A DNA stretch of 64,000 bases from contig JAEMBT020000006.1 in assembly GCA_018873245.2 (NCBI GenBank), positions 8,887,855-8,951,854 on the forward strand, read 5' to 3'. Numbering within the stretch: the stretch's first letter is position 1; each line of letters starts with the position of its first letter. Below the pieces are notes generated by a model. That model searched no databases. It had not been told where the DNA came from and saw only the letters and a program-made list of their open reading frames with translations. This DNA comes from Archegozetes longisetosus. Taxonomy: Eukaryota; Arthropoda; Arachnida; Sarcoptiformes; Trhypochthoniidae. Below, piece after piece: positions 58,401 to 64,000 of the stretch. A program made the translations under genes and the position numbers.

Positions 58401-61400
58401 GGTGTATATTACTTCTAGTCTTTGCACTGAAGCGTTTTTCTTTTCTTATTTAACTCTCTCTGACCCATACAGGAGAGAACTCTAGATCTCTATATAGACA
58501 ACAGTTTTGTTAGAATGACGGCTTTTCCATCTAATGCTTTTAATGCAAACACAAAAGGATCAAATTATCAAACTTTTAGGAGAGGTTAGCATTTAAATAA
58601 GAATAAGGATAACATTTTGCTTACACATCTAGTGCTCATTTCAATACTTGAAAATGTTAGTTCAAAAGTTTAGTTTATTTTATTTAGGAAGTTCAAATCT
58701 TTATTCTAAGATAAAGTTAGGAAACAAGGTCGTTCAAACTTCAAAATGATTCCTTTTCATATCTCCAGCAAAACATGCTCGCATCAGACTTAAATAGATC
58801 GAGCCATTTGTCTTATAATCCTCTGAGAAACTTATTTCAAACAACGAACCACGCTGATTCCTTATTAAATCGATATTTGATCACTATTTTATTGAGTAGA
58901 GTTAGATGTGGTTTACTGTAATTGAGAAGCCTTATTACAATCTCTGAAATAAGTTGAAAACAAGTTTAATCTATGCTTCCATTCAGTTTGTGCTTAACTG
59001 GAAACTTTCTAATAAAATCAGATCGCACAAATAGAGTTGTCGCTGTCTTCTAAGTAATATAATTAGTCACTGATTTTGTAACAGAAATGAGCAATTTTAT
59101 CACTATATCTAAAGATTAAGCAACTTATGGTTTGGATCAAGCATTCACATAATTGAAGTCTTAATATCGTACAAATAGACGTCTCTCTATGATATCTAAA
59201 TTATTATTAGATCTGATTTATGGCTCTGTTGTCCACTTAGTCAATAAATTGTTTGTGGAATGCGTCTTATCAAACAAAAACAAACTATTTGAAGATTTAT
59301 TGCCAAACATTTTTTCTCAGCAGTAGATAATCGATGAGTGAAGTAAAATGTCAAGTTTGTAGCGGACTGAGAGCTCTGTTAAATTATCTGTATCTATGTT
59401 ATAACTGATTGAATTAAATAGTTGACTACTTTTTATAGATCTCTCTGAGATCAAAAGTAGATATTTCAATTTATTTTTACCCAAGCACAATAACGTCAAG
59501 CAATTTTATGTGTTTTTATATCAAATCAACAAAAACGTTGGGCTCTGTAAACAAATTCTCAAAACTATTTTATTTTTGTATTAAAAAGTTGTTTACGTCT
59601 TTTGATAAAGTACTATTCCTTTACTTCACTTTAAATGCAATTGTATTTGCCTTTCATTGTAGTTCTCTAGACAATAGAATGTGTTACAAAACTTGTAACT
59701 TTTCAAAAATAACTCAATAAGAACTCGATTTCTGATAATTTAAATGAAAAATTATACGATCTCTCATAGCTGTTGTTCATTAATAGAAAATTAATGAACC
59801 AGCTACGTATATGACTTTAGAGAATAAGAGAGGCTCAAATGATAAATCAAAGTTTCTATTGATAGCTCCACCGAAAATCATTGAATTAAAAATGGATAAG
59901 AGCTTTTACTGGTGCATCAAATATCGAATAACTGGTTACCCGGAACCAACTAGAAATTGGTTTTTCAACAGCAAACCACTCCAATTATCCAGTAATGATA
60001 CCAACATCCAAGATCTTGGAACCCATACTTATGCAAAGGATCTCTATGTGGATGAAGGTAAACTTTTAGCTTGTAGTTTGAAACACTCGATCATATTTAC
60101 AAAATCGATATTAAAGACAAGTAAAGAATAATCATATGCCGATACAATTGAATTCTTAAAGTTTTGTTTGTAATAAAAATAATAACTTAAGTGATTGATT
60201 ATTCCCTTAGCAATACTTTATTACTTGGTTTGAAGTGCTTCGTAGCACGTCTCACTTAATGGTCCATTAAGTAATCAATATGAATATTTAATCGAAATTT
60301 TCATCTATTTTTGCATCCATATAACAGTGTTTAGTGTTAATAATGTCTGTCACATTCAACTGATTAAATATTGATCCGCTAAATCAGTTTGAACTCAATA
60401 AAAACTATTCTAAACATTTCAAGTAATCAATAAATCAATAGAAAATCACTTAAATATGAATTTTTACACAAATATCCAGGTTGTCTTCAGATACAAATAG
60501 CGACTCACGTAAACGACGGATTGTATACTCTGATAGTGAACAACTCTTTAGGGGTGGCGAACAAATCAGTTGAAGCACAATTTCATATAGGTTTGATGAT
60601 TAAGATATTATGATGATAGCTGTAAACATATTTGATGATTAAGATATTACATTGATAGCTGTAAACATATTTGATGCGTAAATCTTCTAGCATTTATATT
60701 CCATACATCCTCTTATAATAGATGTCAATTCTTTTCCACATCCAACTTACGTACCAAAACGTGCGGTAAATCCTCATCCATCAGTCAGTTATACCGTGAC
60801 TTTGCCAGAAAACGAAGAAACTCCTGCTTCCAGTCCAATTCTGGTAAATATATATGCTTTTTAACGTTCACTCACCCCTAAATATGTTGTCATCAGATTT
60901 TGGCCCCACTTAAGTACCGGCAATGAGCAGCCAATTCCGACAATAGCTCACAGTCTTTCGCAAACGTCAGCAATTGCTGCTTATTACCGGTAATAACACA
61001 TAAATTTCATGATGGTTCACATCTAAATGCTGTCAACAATTATGTAATACTCTCTGTTTATTCACAGTCGAATTAGCGTTTCTCGAATAAATGAACTCTA
61101 CCATAAATAACTTTTTAAACAACCATATAAACACATTGACTTTGAAAACTTCACTTTTCATTAGTTAGTTTACTTTGGAATCAACTTATATTAAACTTTT
61201 CAAGTTGACAATAGTTATTATTAAAAGATCTGTCACCTAATTATGCTCTTGAATAATTTGAATTTTCAAGTAGAGAACGCGAAACACTCCTTAAATTTTA
61301 GTATTGCTCAATATTTCAAGATATTCTAGACATTTCTATCAAATTTATATTTCAGCGAATAGTTTATAAGGAAAAAACATCAAATTTTTGAAAGTATTTT

Positions 61401-64000
61401 CGTTTACAGTGACAACTTGTCACTAAGAAATTTAAGATTATTCTCACTTTGTAAGGACTCGAAAAGATTTGATTTAAAGAATTTGATACTTAGTCAAAAA
61501 ACGTGATAGTAGTTGTCAATCTAAAAGTGAATTTTAGGGTTAACAAAACTTTATTAAACGAATACTTGACTGAACTAAGTATATAGAATCAAATTGATAT
61601 ACTCTATTTTGGCAAATGTATTAAGCATCACTAAAAACACATAAACAAGTCTTAGTCTTCTGGAGCGTTCTATTAGATTCAGTAAATCTTCTTTGAGATA
61701 TCTATTCAATTCAAGTTTATTTGCCTTCAGATTTAAGACATTAAAATGAAAAGAATGAACCAATTTGTTTAACTTAATCTTCATTGGTCACAATTGATCC
61801 TTAGCTTATGGCTATATGTGAGAACTGATATGAAAGGAGACAATTTATGTTGGAGTGAAAAAATCAATTGAAAATATCCTATATTATTATGTCTGACATG
61901 ACATAACGATTAATTTAATTTAAATGTTTGCAACTAGGATGTGACATTTATTTGTAGAATTTGCTCTAGTATATTTTTGATCAGATCCTTCTTCTTAACT
62001 TTGATCTAGAATCAAATTATCGTAGTTGCCAAGTTTCAGAAAATTCATCTTATTTCCAGTTATTTGGTTGTTGGATTTGAAGCTAAAATTTTTTTAATTG
62101 GATTTGCTATAAGATCAAATATTTACTTTTAGTGTTGAATCAAGTATTAATTCTTAGGTTGGATAACAGAATCGGTTTGAAATAAGGTGAAGCATTTTAA
62201 AATCCTAAACTCATAAAATAGTCTTAAAATTAAAGAGATAGATTGGTTCAAATAGAATCTGAGTTAAACACATGGAAGTATAGGTATAATAAAGAGTTCA
62301 GTCAACATTAGAGGAGATCTAATTTGAACCTAAATGTTGCGCAAATTTAGCTTTAAGCAGTATGTGAAGAAAAATAAAGATTTTGCATTATCATACTTGG
62401 CATTCAAATATAAATATATGATCCTATTTTTCCTAATGTATTTAAAGTCTCATGCTTTTAAAAATGATAAATTATTCGCATCAAATATATCATATTTAAT
62501 ATATATCTATATAAATCAAACGTAAGTGATTACTCAAGTGAAGCTAGCTTAAGAAAATATCTGTTGGGATTTCTTCTTGTCAGCCAAACTAAATGTCAGC
62601 TATTATCAAATGTAACCAGTTCCATATAAAGCTCTGTAAACCTTAACAAATAATTGATTAATTGACCTCATTTCGACAACAATTGAAAAAGAACTCGAAC
62701 AAATTTCTAAAAATTATTTATTATCTACATTTAAATTTTCATTTTTAATCATTAATTTCAATTCTTAATTAAGTTTAAGCCAAAAGAGCTGAAGATTATA
62801 GTTTATGAAACATTTTGTTATGATTGCCATCATAAACAGAAGTTCTTTTTCAGAGTTTCACTTCTATTGACTTTAGGAAAAAAAGTTTTTTAGCTTGTAA
62901 TAATAAGCTAAATTGATCTGAGATTGAATTTGCAGCTATTCCACAGTAGAAAGTTTAGATTCAACACCTTTAAATCCACATATAGCTGTTTCATGCATCC
63001 AAGTATTGATCCGAAATATCAGCAAATGACACTTTTTTTCTAGCTTTTCAGCTCATTGTTTAAATTTGAACTATGGAAGTTGAATTTAATTATTTGATAA
63101 AAAACATCGATATTTTCTCAAGTTATCTACTCAACACATCCTAACTATTTTTAGTAAATGTTACTTAGTTTGCTTGAGAAGAAATCGTTTAAAACTTACA
63201 CATATTTTGCGCCCTAATCTTTAGTAAAGCCATATAATTATCTGTACATTATTAAATCTATTAGCGCTTATGAAGTGCAATTACAAATTAGAAAAGTTAA
63301 TTGAATCACTTCAAATTTGAATGAAAGATTAATAAATTGTTATTTTGGCAGTTTTACATCATATTGACGGCAAGTATAGTAGCAATCGTTGGGTTTATAG
63401 CAGCAACATTATTTTGCATCAAATGGCAAAAGTATAAATACGATCAACAACATCCCAGAGGAGCTCCTAGCGTCAACGATAGCTTTTCAGAATCATTTTG
63501 TTGGCTCATTTGTCCAACAACTCTATTGAATCTATGTTTTGGTGCTAACCATAGAACTAATAAAAGGAGGGACAATTTGGCAGCCAGAGAGAGAATTCCT
63601 TTGAATATGTCTAAACTTGTTGAAAATCCTAATTATTTTGCTGAGAATCAAAGACTTCTAGCTTCCGGTACTCAGCTTATTTAATTGAAAAAGATTTTTT
63701 CACAAATATCTCACATACTGTTCTGCCTCTAGGTATCAACCATATAATAAAGGAAAAAATAAGTTTCATTCAACTTCTCGGCGAAGGAGCCTTTGGTCGA
63801 GGTTTGACTTCTCGTTCGATTCAATATATAAAGTAGTTCTCAAACATTTGGCTTTTAGTATTTTTAGGGACTGTCGACTTTTTGACACCTGATGAACCAA
63901 CTACTTTGGTGGCCATCAAAACACTAAAAGACGCAAATTTAGAAGAAGCGCGAAAAGACTTTGAAAGAGAGGCTGAATTACTGACGAATTTGGTGCACGA
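40148..64000 (+). CDS. Trk: Trk-type neurotrophin-receptor tyrosine kinase (14 exons in window, 3' end beyond)
   Basis: Single-pass membrane receptor kinase. The exons 40148-40452, 51145-51219, 51613-51684, 51804-51830, 51924-51955, 53502-53672, 56826-56922, 57130-57389, 59866-60057, 60480-60590, 60722-60843, 63352-63667, 63733-63801 and 63859->64000 join with all phases matching to 663 codons. Order: signal peptide (1-25), LRR N-cap (C63, C66, C68, C78), LRRs (about 85-175), LRR C-cap (C181, C183, C208, C227), Ig1 (C251, W263, C328), Ig2 (C363, C412), stalk, membrane helix (489-513), NPxY (N580-Y583), then kinase glycine loop GEGAFG (610-615) and catalytic K637 in VAIK. LRR plus two Ig domains with this juxtamembrane motif defines the Trk family, whose known ligands are neurotrophins. 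The Ig2 pair W-C and G-C-L matches the exposed disulfide of mammalian Trk domain 5. The ligand here is unknown. A ROR or MuSK identity is excluded by the LRRs. Confidence 0.93.
41971..42180 (+). mobile_element. MITE family A, copy 2
   Basis: Left end CAAACTTGATAATCGTTGAT followed by AGCAACCAGA. The right end TTGTTGCTG...TATTATTAAGTTTC is inverted to it. Same orientation and length class as the copy at 22793. Confidence 0.78.
43438..43563. repeat. Interleaved inverted repeats with C-runs
   Basis: TGCTTTTAGAGTGTAAGG (43445) has its complement at 43512-43539, and GGTTTATGTAGTGC (43474-43487) has its complement at 43537-43550. Runs of six and seven C follow. The arms are in order a-b-a'-b', not nested. 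Confidence 0.85.
45142..45287. mobile_element. Hairpin MITE family B, copy 1
   Basis: Starts GTACAGTCAAACCTGTCCAA and ends CAGATCTTACTGTAC. Inner arms CTCAAGTGGTTTTTAAA and TTTAAAACCACTTAAA pair. A related copy lies at 56959-57100. Confidence 0.8.
48007..48221 (+). mobile_element. MITE family A, copy 3
   Basis: Left end AAAACCTTAATAATCATTGA then TAGCAATCAGA. The right end CTTGTTGGTATTGAGGGTTA then TAAAGTTTT is inverted to it. More diverged than copies 1 and 2. Confidence 0.75.
51145..51219 (+). CDS. Trk: Trk exon 2: first LRR
   Basis: Acceptor CTATTTTACAG, donor TT/GTAAGC. Encodes [20 protein letters not shown] then QNIEKL. It fits the Trk LRR1 pattern LTELYIENQQHLQHLE. Phase 2 in and out. 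Confidence 0.83.
51613..51684 (+). CDS. Trk: Trk exon 3: second LRR
   Basis: Acceptor GATTTTTCAG, donor GGT/GTAAGT. Encodes [20 protein letters not shown] then RLKEV, close to mammalian Trk LTIVKSGLRFVAPDAFHF. Phase 2 in and out. Confidence 0.93.
51804..51830 (+). CDS. Trk: Trk micro-exon 4 (27 nt): third LRR
   Basis: Acceptor GATATTTCAG, donor AA/GTAAAC. Completes V and encodes FIKSNATE. With its neighbour it gives [13 protein letters not shown], placing V, I and N at the LxxLxLxxN positions (mammalian LSRLNLSFNAL). Phases fit on both sides. Confidence 0.65.
51846..51866. repeat. (GA)n microsatellite
   Basis: About ten GA units immediately after the micro-exon at 51804-51830. Confidence 0.9.
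51924..51955 (+). CDS. Trk: Trk micro-exon 5 (32 nt): third LRR end
   Basis: Acceptor TAATTACAG, donor AAAC/GTTAGG (weak). Encodes [11 protein letters not shown], with I and F at the LRR consensus spacing after the conserved Asn. It joins in phase to 53502 as Q-LGLESNPL. Two residues shorter than mammalian Trk here, so the exact 3' border is tentative. Confidence 0.55.
53502..53672 (+). CDS. Trk: Trk exon 6: LRR C-cap
   Basis: Acceptor CAAATTCTAG, donor G/GTAAGT. Encodes [20 protein letters not shown], then [25 protein letters not shown] and NVTIPGC. This is the CxC...C...C LRR C-cap, as in Trk (LSGNPLHCSCALRWLQRW). A stop at 53468 blocks extension to the left. Confidence 0.95.
54605..55245. 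mobile_element. Possible non-autonomous element with ACCCGC subterminal repeats
   Basis: The left side has clustered ACCCGC/CCGCA words (about 54618-54680). The right side has CGGGTATTCC, ACCGCACCCGCTCC and GCGGGTATTGGCAAAC (about 55118-55225) in a mixed orientation. These GC-rich words are unlike the surrounding DNA and resemble subterminal repeats of hAT-type elements. Ends and target duplication not found. Confidence 0.4.
55571..55589. repeat. Interstitial TTAGG run
   Basis: ATTAGGTTAGGTTAGG, three units, just left of the transposase relic. Confidence 0.75.
55604..55990 (+). pseudogene. Transposase C-terminal relic (mariner-like), split by a hAT-type insertion
   Basis: The left part reads [20 protein letters not shown], then [15 protein letters not shown] and a TAG. 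The right part, beyond the inserted element, continues in the same frame with [19 protein letters not shown]. The pattern (P-x-T-I-E-E-L-W, then a terminal G-G-x-H-I) is that of the C-terminal end of Tc1/mariner transposases. No catalytic motif remains, so the family is an inference. Confidence 0.5.
55714..55917. mobile_element. hAT-type MITE with 8-bp target duplication
   Basis: The left end CAGCGGTTCCCAAACATTTT and the right end (reverse complement CAGAGATTCCCAAAGTGGGG) are imperfect inverted repeats. CAG.GGTTCCCAAA is a common hAT terminus. The 8-mer GTCTAGAA flanks both sides exactly (55706-55713 and 55918-55925). 204 bp, no ORF. GCGACCCC words lie inside both ends. Confidence 0.92.
56826..56922 (+). 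CDS. Trk: Trk exon 7: Ig1 first half
   Basis: Acceptor AATTTCAATAG, donor AC/GTATGT. Encodes [16 protein letters not shown] then [11 protein letters not shown]. The first Ig cysteine C251 sits in the LxCxAxGxPxP motif. Phase 1 in, phase 2 out. Confidence 0.93.
56959..57100. mobile_element. Hairpin MITE family B, copy 2, inside the Ig1 intron
   Basis: Starts TATGCAGTCAAACGTTTCCA, ends CAGATTTAACTGTAT. Inner arms TGCAGTTAAATGGTTCT and AGCCATTTAACTGTA pair. It occupies 142 of the 207 bp of the intron 56923-57129. Confidence 0.8.
57130..57389 (+). CDS. Trk: Trk exon 8: Ig1 second half
   Basis: Acceptor TTCATAG, donor T/GTAAGT. Encodes [20 protein letters not shown], then a long polar loop rich in Asn and Glu, then [19 protein letters not shown] and AENIVGKS. 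W263 and C328 complete the Ig fold. Several N-x-S/T sequons are present. Confidence 0.94.
57390..59865 (+). other. Trk intron
   Basis: AT-rich DNA, no gene or repeat structure recognised. Confidence 0.6.
59866..60057 (+). CDS. Trk: Trk exon 9: Ig2 (ligand-binding domain 5) first part
   Basis: Acceptor CTATTGATAG, donor G/GTAAAC. Encodes [20 protein letters not shown], then [16 protein letters not shown] and [17 protein letters not shown] (C363) and PEP..NWFFN match Trk domain 5 (HHWCIPF, QPAPSLRWLFNGSVL). Confidence 0.93.
60480..60590 (+). CDS. Trk: Trk exon 10: Ig2 second part
   Basis: Acceptor AATATCCAG, donor G/GTTTGA (weak). Encodes [20 protein letters not shown] then [10 protein letters not shown]. 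It matches Trk [20 protein letters not shown] closely, the surface that contacts neurotrophin in mammals. Confidence 0.94.
60592..60676. repeat. 39-bp tandem duplication at a splice donor
   Basis: TTTGATGATTAAGATATTA... occurs at 60592 and 60631, with a partial third TTTGATG at 60670. It starts one base into the intron after exon 10. Confidence 0.92.
60722..60843 (+). CDS. Trk: Trk exon 11: extracellular stalk
   Basis: Acceptor TTATAATAG, donor CTG/GTAAAT. Encodes [20 protein letters not shown] then [15 protein letters not shown]: Pro/Ser/Glu-rich with no cysteine, like the Trk stalk before the membrane (DNPFEFNPEDPIPVSF). Phase 0 at the end. Confidence 0.85.
60844..63351 (+). other. Trk intron
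   Basis: Starts with a short inverted repeat (60915-60992). Otherwise AT-rich without recognised features. Confidence 0.6.
60915..60992. repeat. Short inverted repeat in the stalk intron
   Basis: TACCGGCAATGAGCAGCCAA at the left pairs with the complement of the right arm (TACCGGTAATAAGCAGCAAT). The right arm also contains the 16-bp perfect palindrome TTATTACCGGTAATAA at 60981-60996. Confidence 0.85.
63352..63667 (+). CDS. Trk: Trk exon 12: membrane helix and NPxY juxtamembrane
   Basis: Acceptor TTTTGGCAG, donor G/GTACTC (weak). Residues 489-513 form the membrane helix ([20 protein letters not shown]), followed by the basic stop-transfer stretch KWQKYK. A second hydrophobic, Cys-bearing stretch [15 protein letters not shown] lies at 538-552. 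LVENPNYF matches the Trk Shc/FRS2 docking motif IIENPQYF (Y583). If the donor is not used, translation ends five codons later. Confidence 0.93.
63733..63801 (+). CDS. Trk: Trk exon 13: start of the kinase domain
   Basis: Acceptor GCCTCTAG, donor G/GTTTGA. Encodes [20 protein letters not shown] then FGR: the kinase lead-in and glycine loop G-x-G-x-x-G (610-615). It matches Trk IKRRDIVLKWELGEGAFGK. Introns on both sides are 65 and 57 bp. Confidence 0.93.
63859..64000 (+). CDS. Trk: Trk exon 14: kinase N-lobe, cut by the window edge
   Basis: Acceptor TTGGCTTTTAG. Encodes [20 protein letters not shown] then [20 protein letters not shown] and LLTNLVH. K637 is the ATP-binding lysine and E654 the probable helix-C glutamate. 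GEGAFGR-VFLG restores the usual Trk GEGAFGKVFLA, which selects this acceptor over one 9 nt downstream. The rest of the kinase lies to the right of the window. Confidence 0.93.

Noticed and set aside
63868..64000. Downstream acceptor for Trk exon 14
   Set aside because: It deletes V-F-L from the glycine loop. The acceptor at 63858 gives the family sequence exactly.
1..64000. tRNA, rRNA, CRISPR or bacterial-type signals
   Set aside because: No tRNA B-box with a matching cloverleaf, no regular spaced repeats and no operon structure were found. The intron-rich genes show the DNA is eukaryotic.

Overview
The window is AT-rich, intron-rich animal nuclear DNA. Introns have GT..AG borders and run from 57 bp to over 10 kb. 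Two multi-exon genes lie head to tail on the + strand in a background of short DNA transposons, hairpin elements and simple repeats. Short interstitial TTAGG/CCTAA runs at four places suggest an arthropod, because TTAGG is the usual arthropod telomere unit. I cannot go below that rank. No operons, bacterial signals, CRISPR arrays, tRNAs or rRNAs were seen.

Region 1 (1-13285) holds no gene I can support: microsatellite, minisatellite and unique AT-rich DNA. Region 2 (13286-26301) is a PDE8-type high-affinity cAMP phosphodiesterase, assembled here from 14 exons with all codon phases agreeing. It encodes 783 residues (receiver-like domain, PAS domain, HD-type catalytic domain). The extreme N-terminus was not located. 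Region 3 (26302-40147) is the 3' end of that gene followed by intergenic DNA. It contains a decayed mariner-type transposase, a 690-bp foldback, other inverted-repeat elements and three minisatellites. Region 4 (40148 to beyond 64000) is a Trk/neurotrophin-receptor-type receptor tyrosine kinase: signal peptide, LRR N-cap, LRRs, LRR C-cap, two Ig domains, one membrane helix, an NPxY juxtamembrane motif and the start of the kinase domain. Fourteen exons lie in the window and the gene runs off the right edge within the kinase N-lobe.

The two genes belong to different signalling routes: cAMP breakdown inside the cell, and growth-factor reception at the membrane. Nothing in the sequence shows that they are co-regulated.

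The most useful second-look items are: a 41-codon in-frame extension beyond the PDE8 stop that carries a repeat copy of the stop region; LRR micro-exons of 27 and 32 nt in the Trk gene; a possible kinase-less Trk isoform by retention of a 65-bp intron; a MITE family with three copies; a hAT-type element with a perfect 8-bp target duplication nested in a transposase relic; and a hairpin MITE that fills most of a Trk Ig-domain intron. Exon calls were made by reading splice sites and comparing with remembered mammalian PDE8 and Trk proteins. No search was run.
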